A DNA stretch of 64,000 nucleotides from Solimonas flava DSM 18980 (GTDB taxonomy: Bacteria; Pseudomonadota; Gammaproteobacteria; Nevskiales; Nevskiaceae): assembly GCF_000426685.1 (NCBI RefSeq), contig NZ_KE384553.1, positions 390,906 through 454,905 on the forward strand, read 5' to 3'. Of this stretch, positions 48,163 through 58,064 are shown piece by piece. Each line of letters starts with the position of its first letter. Position 1 is the first letter of the stretch. The notes beneath the pieces are model-generated. The model made no database searches. It had not been told where the DNA came from and saw nothing but the letters and a program-made list of their open reading frames with translations. The translations under genes were made by a program, and so were the position numbers.

Positions 48163-49218
48163 ATGGCCTTGTTCTCGCATCCCGAGTTCGATCACCACGA
48201 AACCGTCAGCTGGTGCCACGACGCCGAGACCGGCCTGCGCGCGATCATCGCCGTCCACAACACGAACCTCGGCCAGGGCCTCGGCGGCTGCCGCATGTGG
48301 CCGTACCGCAGCGAGGCCGAGGCGCTGACCGACGTGCTGCGCCTGTCGCGCGGCATGACCTACAAGGCCGCGCTCGCCGGCCTGCCGCAGGGCGGTGGCA
48401 AGAGCGTGATCATCGGCGATCCGCGTCGCGACAAGACGCCGGAACTGATGCGGGCGATGGGCCGCGCCGTGAACCGCCTCGGCGGCGCCTACGTGGTCGC
48501 CGAGGATTCCGGCACGAGCGTCGCCGACATCCGCCTGATGGCCGAGCAGACCGCGCACGTCGGCGGGCTCGCCGATGCGGCGTCGGTCGCCGCCGGCCGC
48601 ACCGGCGATCCGTCGCCGGCCACTGCCTACGGCACCTTCATCGGTCTCAAGGCCGCGGTGCGCCACGCGCTGCAGCGCGACGCGCTCAAAGGCCTGAAGG
48701 TCGCCATTCAGGGCCTCGGCAACGTCGGCTCGCGGCTCGCGCGGCATCTGCACGAAGCCGGCGCCGAGCTGTGGGTGACCGATCTCTACGCGCCGGCCGT
48801 CGAGCGCTGCGTCGCCGAGCTCGGCGCGCACGCGGTGCCGATGGACGAGATCCACAAGCTCGACGTCGACGTGTTTGCGCCCTGCGCGCTCGGCGCGGTC
48901 CTCAACGACACGACGATTGCCGAGCTCCGCGCACGCGTCGTCGCCGGCGCCGCCAACAACCAGCTCGCCGTCGCCGACGTGCACGGCGAGGCGCTGCGCG
49001 CGCGCGGCATCCTCTACGCGCCGGACTACTGCATCAACGCCGGCGGCATCATCGACATCTACTACGAAGGTCCGGGCTACGACTGGGCGACGGTCGAAGC
49101 GCATCTGCAGCGCATCGGCACGACGCTGACCGAGATCTTCGAGCGTGCCGATCGCGAGGGCCTGCCGACCTACCGCGTCGCCGACCGCATGGCCGAGGAA
49201 ATCTTCCGCAAGCGCTGA
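48163..49218 (+). CDS. Leucine-dehydrogenase-type Glu/Leu/Phe/Val dehydrogenase
   Basis: A 351-residue NAD-dependent amino-acid dehydrogenase. The catalytic lysine is in the GLPQGGGKSVIIGDP segment, the NAD fold has IQGLGNVGSRLARHL, and VAGAANNQLAV lines the active site. Length and the N-terminal text fit the small leucine/phenylalanine/valine dehydrogenases; the exact substrate is not resolvable. GTG 48151 in frame is an alternative start four codons upstream; GGAG at 48148 suits ATG 48163. Oxidative deamination of branched-chain amino acids would feed acyl-CoA metabolism. Confidence 0.88.
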   Translation: MALFSHPEFDHHETVSWCHDAETGLRAIIAVHNTNLGQGLGGCRMWPYRSEAEALTDVLRLSRGMTYKAALAGLPQGGGKSVIIGDPRRDKTPELMRAMGRAVNRLGGAYVVAEDSGTSVADIRLMAEQTAHVGGLADAASVAAGRTGDPSPATAYGTFIGLKAAVRHALQRDALKGLKVAIQGLGNVGSRLARHLHEAGAELWVTDLYAPAVERCVAELGAHAVPMDEIHKLDVDVFAPCALGAVLNDTTIAELRARVVAGAANNQLAVADVHGEALRARGILYAPDYCINAGGIIDIYYEGPGYDWATVEAHLQRIGTTLTEIFERADREGLPTYRVADRMAEEIFRKR

Positions 49219-49265
49219 AGGTGCGGCGGCGCGACAGCGCCGCGCGGATTGCCTAAAGTCCGGCC

Positions 49266-49751
49266 ATGAGCGACCGACTCGTGGAACGTATCGCCGCGGC
49301 GCTGCTGGCGCGCGGCGAATGGCTGGCGACCGCCGAATCCTGCACCGGCGGCCTGATCGCCAAGCTGCTGACCGATCTGCCCGGCTCGTCGGGCTGGTTC
49401 GAGCGCGGCCTCGTCACGTATTCCAATCTCGCCAAGATGGAACTGCTCGGCGTGCCTGACGCCGTGCTCGCCGAGCATGGCGCGGTCAGCGACGAGTGCG
49501 CGCGGGCGATGGCGCGCGGCGTGCTGCGCGCCGCGCCGGTCGATTGGGGCATCGCCGTCACCGGCATCGCCGGCCCCGGCGGCGGCAGCGACGACAAGCC
49601 GGTCGGCACGGTGTGGATTGCCTGGAGCCGGCGCGGCCATGCTCCGGACGCGCATCGTTTCTTCTTCGAAGGCGGCCGCGACAGCGTGCGCGAGCAGACC
49701 GCGCAGGCCGCGCTCGAGGGCTTGCTGTACCGCATTCGCGAAGCGGCCTGA
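49266..49751 (+). CDS. pncC: CinA-family nicotinamide-nucleotide amidohydrolase
   Basis: A 161-residue single-domain CinA C-terminal protein that deamidates nicotinamide mononucleotide to nicotinic acid mononucleotide. Signature AESCTGGLIAKLLTD near residue 23 and VTGIAGPGGGSDDKPVGTV near 100 are conserved in PncC. In many gammaproteobacteria it sits directly upstream of recA; here recA begins 5.8 kb further on, but on the same strand. Confidence 0.92.
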   Translation: MSDRLVERIAAALLARGEWLATAESCTGGLIAKLLTDLPGSSGWFERGLVTYSNLAKMELLGVPDAVLAEHGAVSDECARAMARGVLRAAPVDWGIAVTGIAGPGGGSDDKPVGTVWIAWSRRGHAPDAHRFFFEGGRDSVREQTAQAALEGLLYRIREAA

Positions 49752-49847
49752 GACGCGGCCTGAAGCGTCGCGCCGCGGCGCCGGTTCGAACGATGGCGCG
49801 GCGCGGGTACACTGCGCAGGTCCCGCCGACCCGACCGACTCGCCTGC

Positions 49848-50441
49848 ATGGAACCGAACCGCCTGTTCTTCGCGCTGTGGCCCGGCGAAGCGGTGCGCGC
49901 GGCGTGCCAGGCGGCGGCCCGGCAGCTCAACATCCGCATGCCGTCCGGCGGCTATCTGAGCAAGCCGGAGCGCTACCACATCACGCTGCTGTTCCTCGGC
50001 GACCGCGTGCTACCGGCGCATCAGGATGCGGCGCTGAAGGCCGCGGCGCTGGTGCATGCGCCGCCGTTCACGCTGACGCTCGACCATGCCGGCTCGTTCC
50101 GCAACCGCGAGATTCCGTGGTGGCTCGGCGCACGCACGCTGCCGTCGGAACTGAACACGCTGCATGCGCGGCTGCGCGACGCGATGGTGCAGGCCAATGT
50201 GCCGCTGGAGCGGATGCGCTTCGTGCCGCACCTGACGATCGCCCGCAACGCCAAGCTGGCATTGCCGCCGACGCCGATCGAGCCGATCGCCTGGGACGTC
50301 GGCGAGTTCGCGCTGATCCGCAGCCGCCTCGATCTGCAGCCGGTCCGTTACGACGTGCTCGGCCGCTGGCCACTGGACGGTGGCGCGGACACGCCGCCGT
50401 CGCCGGCACCGGTGCGCGCGCAGCTCGATCTCGGTTTCTGA
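49848..50441 (+). CDS. thpR: RNA 2',3'-cyclic phosphodiesterase (2H superfamily)
   Basis: A 197-residue 2H phosphoesterase. The two HxT motifs are HITLLFLGDR near residue 44 and HLTIARNAK near residue 127. ThpR proteins hydrolyse 2',3'-cyclic phosphates on RNA ends and can ligate tRNA halves in vitro. It is 96 bases after pncC on the same strand and probably cotranscribed; the C-terminus is unconserved. Confidence 0.9.
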   Translation: MEPNRLFFALWPGEAVRAACQAAARQLNIRMPSGGYLSKPERYHITLLFLGDRVLPAHQDAALKAAALVHAPPFTLTLDHAGSFRNREIPWWLGARTLPSELNTLHARLRDAMVQANVPLERMRFVPHLTIARNAKLALPPTPIEPIAWDVGEFALIRSRLDLQPVRYDVLGRWPLDGGADTPPSPAPVRAQLDLGF

Positions 50442-50502
50442 GCGGCCCGGCGCTGTCGAGGGTTCGCGCGTCCCGCGACGCCAGTCGGCGGGAGCGAAGG
50501 GC

Positions 50503-51477
50503 TCAAGGCAGCCGGCGATTGTGGAAGAACGCCCAGATCGTATCGTTGGCGCTGAAGTCCTCGGCCGTCAGGCCCAGCCAGCGCAGCGGCAGCGGCGTCT
50601 GCCACTGCGGCCAGGTATGGCCGCCGCCGCCGATCGTGTAGAGCCGCGCGGCGCCGCGCGCGCAGCCTGCGGCGGTGGCGTCGGTGGTGGCGGTGCCGTC
50701 GTCGACGAGATCGGGCAGCGTCTCGTACAGCACGGCGCCGGCGATGCAGCCGGAGCGCTGCGCCCAGGTCTTGAACAGCGAGGATTCGGCGACGAACTCA
50801 TCGTTGCCGTCGTAGGGCACGATGCGGTCGTCGGTGCCATGCATCAGCAGCAGCGGTACCGCGCGCGCCGGCGCGCAGCTTGCTGCGGCGGTGCGCCGCA
50901 TGCCGGCGGCGACCGACGCGGCGGCGGCGATCAGCTCCGGATGCTCGCAGGCGAAGCGCGTGGTCATGAAGCCGCCGTTCGACATGCCGGCCATGTAGAT
51001 GCGCCGGGCGTCGAGCGGATGGCTGGCGACGGCCTGTTCGATCAGCGCGGCGAGGAAGCCGACGTCGTCGGCGCCGTCGCGCATCGGGTCGTCGTTCCAG
51101 CGGCGCTGCTCGGCGGCCGGCGCGATGATCCAGGCGCCGGTACGCGCGCTCAGCTCGGCGATGCGCGTGACGTTGAGGAAATCCGACGGCGTGCCGGTCG
51201 CGTAATGGAGCATGACGATCGCCGGTGCCGCGGCGCCGGACGCGGTGTCCGGCGCGACGTAGATCACCTGTCGCGCGCGGCCTTCCCAGGTCACGGTTTC
51301 TTCGAAGGTGCGGGTTCCGGTGACCGCGACCGGCTCGCGGCCGGCGGCGGGTTCGATCTGCGGATCGTCGACCGAAGCCGGCGGGCTCGCAGTATCGTCA
51401 TCGGCGCCGCCGTTGCCGCCGCCGCAGGCGGCGAAAAGCAGGGTGACGGCGAGCAGGGAGGATCGGAACAGCATCAT
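50503..51477 (-). CDS. PHB-depolymerase-type esterase, lipoprotein (paralog 1)
   Basis: A 324-residue lipoprotein with lipobox LFAAC (Cys18) and a low-complexity linker. The alpha/beta hydrolase domain has the nucleophile in MAGMSNGGFMTTRFACEHP, the acid in LMHGTDDRIVPYDG and histidine in GGGGHTWPQW, as in the LpqC/PHB-depolymerase esterases. Substrate may be a polyester or aryl ester. A second paralog lies at 54280, with the Ig-like lipoprotein between. ATG choice at 51477 is the first of the frame. Confidence 0.85.
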   Translation of the reverse strand: MMLFRSSLLAVTLLFAACGGGNGGADDDTASPPASVDDPQIEPAAGREPVAVTGTRTFEETVTWEGRARQVIYVAPDTASGAAAPAIVMLHYATGTPSDFLNVTRIAELSARTGAWIIAPAAEQRRWNDDPMRDGADDVGFLAALIEQAVASHPLDARRIYMAGMSNGGFMTTRFACEHPELIAAAASVAAGMRRTAAASCAPARAVPLLLMHGTDDRIVPYDGNDEFVAESSLFKTWAQRSGCIAGAVLYETLPDLVDDGTATTDATAAGCARGAARLYTIGGGGHTWPQWQTPLPLRWLGLTAEDFSANDTIWAFFHNRRLP

Positions 51478-51613
51478 GGCGGACTCGATTTGAGGACGCA
51501 GAACGCCGACCGCTCCGCCAAGGCGGATCGGCAGCGTCGGCTCGGGCTGGCAGGATCGGCGGCGCCCGATCAGCTCTCGGGCGCCGCCGCGGATCGTTGC
51601 GGACCGGGTGGAA

Positions 51614-53947
51614 TCAGTCCTGGTTGGTGACGCAGGCGCCGTAGACGTTCAGCATCTTGGCGACTGCGATCAGGCCGCCCTTCATCTTGTAGCGAATGCC
51701 GTAGACGCCGGCCTCGACGGTGGCGTCGTCGAGCGGGAAGGAGACGAAGGACTTGCTGCCGTCGTTCACCAGGTACAGCGCGTCGAGCTGCAGGCCGTTG
51801 GCGTTGCTGTAGTCGAGCGTGCCGAGCGTGACCTGGCCGTCGGCGTCGACGCCGGTGATCGGAGCCAGGCTGTCGAGGCCCAGCAGCGACAGCGACAGTG
51901 CCTGGTTCGGATTCGATACGATGAAGCCGGCGCGCTGGCCCTTCTTGATCGGCAGCGGGCGGATCGAGCCGTCCTCGTTCTGGTCGGTCGAGTAGACGTC
52001 GACGACGATGTTGCCGATGCCGAACAGATCGAGCGGCAGCAGCAGCTGCGTGTAGGTGTCGAGGTCCGCGTCGATCACTTCGCTGCCGTCGCCGGCGCTG
52101 ATGGCGCCGACCGGCGTTTCGCCGACCGAGCTGCGGATCTTCACCGCGACGTTGGCGACGCGGCGCCACGGCACTTCGACGCCGGTGCCGGTCAGCAGCA
52201 GCGAGTGCGAGCCGATGCCGCACTGATCGGCATCGCCGGTGACGTCGACGCCGACCAGCTTGACGACGCTTTCGCCGCCGGGCACGCCGCAGCGCAGCGC
52301 GAAGTCGTAGTGGCCGTCGAGGCCGGTGGTGCTGATCGACAGACCTTCGCTGCTCAGCGGCTGCGCGCCGCTCCAGCCGCCGCGGTTGGCGATGCCGCCC
52401 TGCGCGCTGCAGAACACGGCGTTCCGGGTCGACCACTTCAGGGTCAGGGCGTCGCCGGCGTTGAGTGCGGCGCTGGCGCCGTCGTTGACGCTGAGTTCGA
52501 GCGTCGGCTTGGCGTCGCCGACCGTCACGTAGACCTCGGTCTGGCTGCTGTCGCTGCCCGCGCCGGCGGCGCAGGCGAGGCGATAGGTGTAGACGCCGGG
52601 CGCGGTCGGCGCGACCAGCGTCTGTGAACCCGTGCCGGCCTTGTTGCCGCTCCAGGTGCTGCCGTCGCCGCCGCTGGCGGTGCAGATGGACGCGCCGTCG
52701 GCGGCCCAGTCCAGCGTGAACGACGAACCCGGCGCGATCTGCGACGGCGTCGCCGCCAGCGTGCCGGTCGGGGCCGCGGAACCGGCCGCCGGCACCACGG
52801 TGCTCGCCGAGGTCTTGCCGCCGCTGCTTTCGCAGACCAGCGTGTAGAGCGCGCTGCCGTCGGCGGCGAGGTTGGCGCCGTCGAGCGACACGCTTTCGCT
52901 GCCGCTCGCATCCTTGCTGCCGGTCCACGCCGGCACGTTGGCGCTGTAGGCCGTGCAGGCGTTGGCGCCGCCGAAGTCCCAGCTCAGCGCCGTCGGATTG
53001 CCGGCCGCGCCGCTGAAGCTGCCGAAGCTCGGCGGCGGCAGCGCGCCGACCGAGAGCACGGTCGTGGCTTCGTTGCTGGCGCCGCTGGCGTCACTGCAGC
53101 GCAGCGTATAGGTGTAGGCGCCGGCGGCGAGGCCGCTGATGGCGAAGCTGCCGCCGCTCTTCGACGGCGTCGTCGCGGTCCACGCCGGATCGTCGCCGAG
53201 CGCGCTGCACTGCGTCGCGCCGCTGGCGGTCCAGCTCAGCGTGCTGGTGTCGCCGGTCTGGATCTTCGACGGCGACAGGGCGATCGTCAGCGACGGACCG
53301 GCCTGCGTGACGATGACGATCGAGCTGGCGAGGTTGAGGCCGCCCTGCGCGTTGGTGCAGCTGAGCGTGTACAGATACGCGCCGGCTGCGGTCGGCGCCG
53401 GCGTGTAGCCGCCGCTCAGCGCCTTGCTGCCGGTCCAGGCCGGATCGTTGCCACTGCCGGTGCACTGCACCGCGGTCGGCGCCGACCAGCTGATGCGCGT
53501 CGCGCTGCCGCCGAGCTGCATCGTCTGCGTCGCCGGCGTCAGCGTGATGCCGGGGCCGGTGACGCTGTTCGAGACCTTGACCGTGACGTCCATGCTGCTG
53601 GCCTGGTCGCCGTTGTTGCAGCTCAGCACGTAGGTGTACGTGCCGGCCGTCACCGGCACCGTCACCATCGCGTAGCCGCTGGTCGGCAGCGTGCCGCTCC
53701 AGCCGCTGCTCGCGGTGCCGCCGCTGGCCGTGCAATCGGTCGCATCGCTGACGTTCCAGGCGAAGGGCAGGGTCGCGCCGGGGACGGCTTCGCCGGCGGC
53801 AGCGCTGAACGTGATCTTCGGCGCCGGCAGCGTCGCGTCGCCGCCGTGTTTGTGGTCACCGGAGCAGGCGCTCAGTGCCGAGCCGAACAGCAGGCCGCAC
53901 AGGGCCCATACCCGCGCAGGCGCGCGGCGTTTTTCGAAACCATCCAT
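51614..53947 (-). CDS. Large lipoprotein with about six Ig-like W/C repeats
   Basis: A 777-residue lipoprotein with lipobox LSAC (Cys28); ATG 53947 has GGGGAAG upstream. Residues about 45-530 hold six repeats of roughly 85 residues, each with a tryptophan strand, a cysteine and a second Trp-rich turn (for example FAWNVSDATDCTASGG, LSWTASGATQCSALGD, LDWAADGASICTASGG, LKWSTRNAVFCSAQGG), ending in YTYxLxC strands. Paired cysteines suggest disulfides within each repeat. The C-terminal 230 residues are a different, non-repetitive domain. Likely a surface adhesin or ligand-binding protein. Confidence 0.7.
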   Translation of the reverse strand: MDGFEKRRAPARVWALCGLLFGSALSACSGDHKHGGDATLPAPKITFSAAAGEAVPGATLPFAWNVSDATDCTASGGTASSGWSGTLPTSGYAMVTVPVTAGTYTYVLSCNNGDQASSMDVTVKVSNSVTGPGITLTPATQTMQLGGSATRISWSAPTAVQCTGSGNDPAWTGSKALSGGYTPAPTAAGAYLYTLSCTNAQGGLNLASSIVIVTQAGPSLTIALSPSKIQTGDTSTLSWTASGATQCSALGDDPAWTATTPSKSGGSFAISGLAAGAYTYTLRCSDASGASNEATTVLSVGALPPPSFGSFSGAAGNPTALSWDFGGANACTAYSANVPAWTGSKDASGSESVSLDGANLAADGSALYTLVCESSGGKTSASTVVPAAGSAAPTGTLAATPSQIAPGSSFTLDWAADGASICTASGGDGSTWSGNKAGTGSQTLVAPTAPGVYTYRLACAAGAGSDSSQTEVYVTVGDAKPTLELSVNDGASAALNAGDALTLKWSTRNAVFCSAQGGIANRGGWSGAQPLSSEGLSISTTGLDGHYDFALRCGVPGGESVVKLVGVDVTGDADQCGIGSHSLLLTGTGVEVPWRRVANVAVKIRSSVGETPVGAISAGDGSEVIDADLDTYTQLLLPLDLFGIGNIVVDVYSTDQNEDGSIRPLPIKKGQRAGFIVSNPNQALSLSLLGLDSLAPITGVDADGQVTLGTLDYSNANGLQLDALYLVNDGSKSFVSFPLDDATVEAGVYGIRYKMKGGLIAVAKMLNVYGACVTNQD

Positions 53948-54124
53948 GGACTTCCCCAACGAGACAAGATGCTGATGCGATGCCCGCGCCGCAGACGGCG
54001 CGGACGGTGAATCCCCGAAATAAGTTGGGCGCGACCGCACGATGGGGATGCACGATCCTCACTGCGCAGGTCCTGCGCGTCGTTCGCTGCTACGGACGAC
54101 GCTTACACGGTATTGCTCCGTTTG

Positions 54125-54143
54125 TCCTACGACAATAGTAGGA
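54125..54143. promoter_or_regulatory. Inverted repeat, candidate operator
   Basis: TCCTAC and GTAGGA are perfect inverted six-mers separated by GACAATA, about 180 bases upstream of the Ig-like lipoprotein start. No protein is assigned to it. Confidence 0.35.
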
Positions 54144-54210
54144 ACAACCCCATTGTCGACGGGCGCGGACCATAGGGCGCTTGCGTTGCCGTCTCATGAC
54201 ACGCGCGTCG

Positions 54211-54236
54211 TCACGCGCGCTGTCGAGCGCGCGTGA
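54211..54236. repeat. GC-rich hairpin downstream of esterase
   Basis: TCACGCGCGCT (54211-54221) pairs perfectly with AGCGCGCGTGA (54226-54236) around a four-base loop, 44 bases after the minus-strand esterase stop. No U-tract on that strand, so probably an mRNA-end structure or weak terminator. Confidence 0.6.
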
Positions 54237-54279
54237 AAGAGAAGCCGGAGGACGGACTTGCCGACTGCTGCCGCGGCGT

Positions 54280-55323
54280 TTACGGCCGGCTGTAGTCCTT
54301 GAAGAAGTCCCAGATCGCCGCCGTCGCCGAGAAATCGTGCGAGGTGCGGCCGAGGCGCAGTTTGCTGTCCTGGTAGGCGCCTTCCGGCCAGGTGTGGCCG
54401 CCGTTGTCGACGGTATAGAGCTGCACCGCCGCGCCGGAGTTGCAGACTTCGTTGTGCGAAAGCACGGTCGTCGTGCCGTCGCGGGCGATATCGGGAATCG
54501 CATCGTCGAGCACGCCGGACGGATCGCAGTCGTTGGTCTTCTGCCAGCGCGCGAAGGTCTGCGCCGCCGACAGCAGTCCGTAGCGCGCGTTGTAGTTCAC
54601 GAGCACGTCGTTGGTGCCGAGGATCAGCGTCATCGGCACGGCGGCGGCCGGCGCGCAGACGGCATCCTGCGACTTGCGCATCGTCGCGACGACCTGGGCG
54701 GCGGCGGCGATCAGCTGTGGCCGCTCGCAGGCGAAGCGCGCGGTCATGAAGCCGCCGTTCGACATGCCGGCGAGATAGATGCGCTTGGGATCGATCGGAT
54801 GGCGGGCGACGGCGTCGGCGATCAGCGCCGCCAGATAGCCGACGTCGTCGATGCCGTTGTCGGACTCCGGGTCTTCGTTCCAGCGCCGGTTCTCGGCGGC
54901 CGGCAGGATGACCCAGGCGCCGTCGTAGGCGGCGAGATCGCCGGCGTGGATCAGGTTGGCCATCGCCTTGGGCGTGCCTCTGCCGAAGTGCAGGAAGATC
55001 ACCGCCGGCGCCAGCGCCGCCGGTTCGGCCTGCGGACGAATGTATAGCGCGTTGCGGCCGATGCCCTGGTGGACCAGGGTCTCCTCGAAGCTCACAGTGC
55101 CGGTGGTCGGCTCGAGGTAGCGGCCGGCGAGGCGGTCCGCGGTTTCGGCCATCGCCGCCTCGAAGCGGGCCATCGTGGCCTGGAAGGCGGCACGGGTCTG
55201 GGCGAGCGAGGCCGACAGCGCCGACAGGGTCTGCTGCAGGCCGTCGAACAGGCCGGCGTGGCTGGTGGTGCTCAGGCACAACAGCACGAGGCCGAGCGCC
55301 AGCCTCGATGAAAGACGCGACAT
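54280..55323 (-). CDS. PHB-depolymerase-type esterase, secreted (paralog 2)
   Basis: A 347-residue exported protein with an ordinary signal peptide (LALGLVLLCLSTTSHAG) and not a lipobox. Residues about 25-68 form an Ala-rich amphipathic helix (LSALSASLAQTRAAFQATM) that may be a coiled coil. The esterase domain is like paralog 1: AGMSNGGFMTARFACERP, LILGTNDVLVNYNA, and VDNGGHTWPEGAY. So one esterase is anchored and one released or differently tethered. ATG 55323 is preceded by GGGGAATCCAGG. Confidence 0.85.
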   Translation of the reverse strand: MSRLSSRLALGLVLLCLSTTSHAGLFDGLQQTLSALSASLAQTRAAFQATMARFEAAMAETADRLAGRYLEPTTGTVSFEETLVHQGIGRNALYIRPQAEPAALAPAVIFLHFGRGTPKAMANLIHAGDLAAYDGAWVILPAAENRRWNEDPESDNGIDDVGYLAALIADAVARHPIDPKRIYLAGMSNGGFMTARFACERPQLIAAAAQVVATMRKSQDAVCAPAAAVPMTLILGTNDVLVNYNARYGLLSAAQTFARWQKTNDCDPSGVLDDAIPDIARDGTTTVLSHNEVCNSGAAVQLYTVDNGGHTWPEGAYQDSKLRLGRTSHDFSATAAIWDFFKDYSRP

Positions 55324-55596
55324 CCTGGATTCCCCGTGATCTTGAGTTCGAGCTTTCCGGCTCGATTGGCAAATAGCGTACCGGAGTTCGCCGCGCAGGC
55401 GCCGTGGCCCGGCGGACGCTGCCAAACTGTCAAGCTCGGGCGTTTCGTGTCGCTTTGTGACCGGATGCGCAGCCCGTTCTGTGGGACAATGCCCCAATCC
55501 CGCAGCGGCGATCGGCACGGGCTCAGCTTATGAGCCCGTGGCGGCTGACAATACGCCGGCTTCCTACTACAACAGACTTCAGTCAGAGACGCTCCA
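55324..55596 (+). promoter_or_regulatory. recA upstream region
   Basis: This 273-base gap divides the divergent esterase and recA. A perfect 10-base-pair hairpin CACGGGCTCA / TGAGCCCGTG with a GCTTA loop (55516-55540) lies 56 bases before the recA start. I looked for gammaproteobacterial LexA sites (CTGT-N8-ACAG) and found none that fits, so SOS control is not shown. Confidence 0.4.
55516..55540 (+). repeat. Perfect hairpin in recA leader
   Basis: Arms CACGGGCTCA and TGAGCCCGTG pair over all ten positions with a five-base loop. No U-tract follows. It would form in the recA mRNA leader or serve as a protein-binding dyad. Confidence 0.7.
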
Positions 55597-56596
<1,000 letters not shown>

Positions 56597-56622
<26 letters not shown>

Positions 56623-57130
56623 GCGAGACGCCGACCGTGCGCCGCTCGATGCCGACGCGGCGCGCGGTCGCGCGCTGAAGCTGTTGTCGCGCCGCGAGCA
56701 TTCGGCCGCCGAGCTGGCGTTCAAGCTGCGCCAGCGTGGGGCCGACGAAGCCGTCGCCGATGCCGCGGTGGCGCGCATGCGCGAAGCCGGCTGGCAGTCG
56801 GACGGGCGCTATGCCGAGATGCTGGTGCGCAATCGCGTCGCCCAGGGCTACGGGCCGCTGCGCATCCGTGCCGACCTCGCGGCGGCCGGCATTCCCGAAG
56901 CCGAGGCGCGCGCGGCGCTCGCCGCCGCGCAGGCCGACTGGAGCGAGCTTTGTGCGACGCTGCGCGAGCGTCGCTTTCGCGCGCCGCCGCGCACGGCGGC
57001 CGAATGGCAGAAGCAGTATCGCTACCTCGCCAGCCACGGCTTCGCGGCCGATGCGATCCGCGGCGCGTTGAAGCGCTTTACTGCAGCGCTGGCGGAGGAC
57101 GGCTGGGAATCGTCCGAGGAGCCGCTGTAG
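56597..57130 (+). CDS. recX: Regulatory protein RecX
   Basis: A 177-residue basic, helical protein starting at GTG 56597, overlapping recA by 26 bases; GGAG lies 10 bases upstream. RecX motifs: [39 protein letters not shown] and [15 protein letters not shown], the three-helix repeats typical of RecX. It caps or destabilises RecA filaments. It is convergent with the patatin gene, whose 3' end overlaps its last 53 bases. Confidence 0.92.
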
Positions 57131-58064
57131 CGACGCCCGCCGCTGCCGGCGGCGCGGCCTGCATCGGCAGCAGCGGCGGCGCCATGCGCTCGGCGAGTCG
57201 CGCGCGGATCTGCGGCATGGCGGCCAGGGCGGCGCGCTCGCCCTGCAGGATCGCCAGCTGCTTGCTTTCGAAGTCGCTCGAGCTGATACCGCTCAGATCC
57301 GGCTTGATGATGACGTCGGCCTGCGGCAGTTCGGCGTCGCGCAGCGACTGGCCCATGATCTCGAAGGTGCGCATCACCACGTCCAATTTGCCGGTCGTTG
57401 CCGTGCCGGCCGGCGGCGTGGCGACGTCGACGGCGATGATGAAGGTCGCGCCGAGCTGCTTGGCGTAGCGCACCGGCACCGGGCTGACGAGGCCGCCGTC
57501 GACGTATTCGAGCGTGCCGATCGCGGTCGGCTGGAACACGCCGGGCACCGACGAGGAGGCGCGCACCGCCTGGCCGACGTTGCCGCGCTGGAACAGCACG
57601 GCCTGGCCGGTGTCGACGCGGGTCGCCACGCAGGCGAACGGAATGCCCAGCGCCTCGATCGGCCGGTTCTTGACCGCCTGGTTGACGAAGTTCTGCAGCG
57701 CTTCGCCGCGGATCAGGCCCTTGCCGAACATCGACCAGTCGGCGATCGTCGCGCGGTCGAGGTCGAAGGCCATCTGCTGCAGGTCGAAGCCGCTGTAGCC
57801 GGCGGCGTACAGCGCGCCGGCGACGCTGCCGGCGCTGGTGCCGACGATCAGGTCCGGGCGCAAGCCCTGGGTGTCGAGCATCTTGAGCACGCCGACGTGC
57901 GCGAAGCCGCGGGCGCCGCCGCCGCCCAGCACGAGCGCGACTTTCGGCGGCGGCGGAAGCGGCTGCGGAACCGGCGGCGGTTCGGGCGCCGTCGGCGTGG
58001 AACCGCAGGCGGCGACGAGCGCCAGCGCGAGAAGCCAGCCGGCGCGGAGCAACGAGGTCTTCAT
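57078..58064 (-). CDS. Patatin-like phospholipase lipoprotein (RssA-like)
   Basis: A 328-residue lipoprotein with lipobox LVAAC (Cys20) and a proline-rich linker. The patatin core is clear: oxyanion hole [15 protein letters not shown], nucleophile in [15 protein letters not shown] and aspartate in [19 protein letters not shown], the Ser-Asp dyad of lipid acyl hydrolases. It likely hydrolyses acyl esters at the outer membrane. It overlaps recX tail-to-tail and is divergent from alaS. Confidence 0.9.
   Translation of the reverse strand: MKTSLLRAGWLLALALVAACGSTPTAPEPPPVPQPLPPPPKVALVLGGGGARGFAHVGVLKMLDTQGLRPDLIVGTSAGSVAGALYAAGYSGFDLQQMAFDLDRATIADWSMFGKGLIRGEALQNFVNQAVKNRPIEALGIPFACVATRVDTGQAVLFQRGNVGQAVRASSSVPGVFQPTAIGTLEYVDGGLVSPVPVRYAKQLGATFIIAVDVATPPAGTATTGKLDVVMRTFEIMGQSLRDAELPQADVIIKPDLSGISSSDFESKQLAILQGERAALAAMPQIRARLAERMAPPLLPMQAAPPAAAGVATAAPRTIPSRPPPALQ

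Larger units (their letters stand above)
53948..54279. other. Intergenic region between Ig-like lipoprotein and second esterase
   Basis: No gene seen. It holds the upstream region of the Ig-like lipoprotein gene, a dyad TCCTAC-GACAATA-GTAGGA (54125-54143) that could be an operator, and a GC-rich hairpin TCACGCGCGCT-GTCG-AGCGCGCGTGA (54211-54236) downstream of the minus-strand esterase stop, lacking a T-run. Confidence 0.5.

Noticed and set aside
55324-55596. LexA box for recA
   Set aside because: No CTGT-N8-ACAG or comparable site; CTGT and ACAG occur but not at the required spacing.
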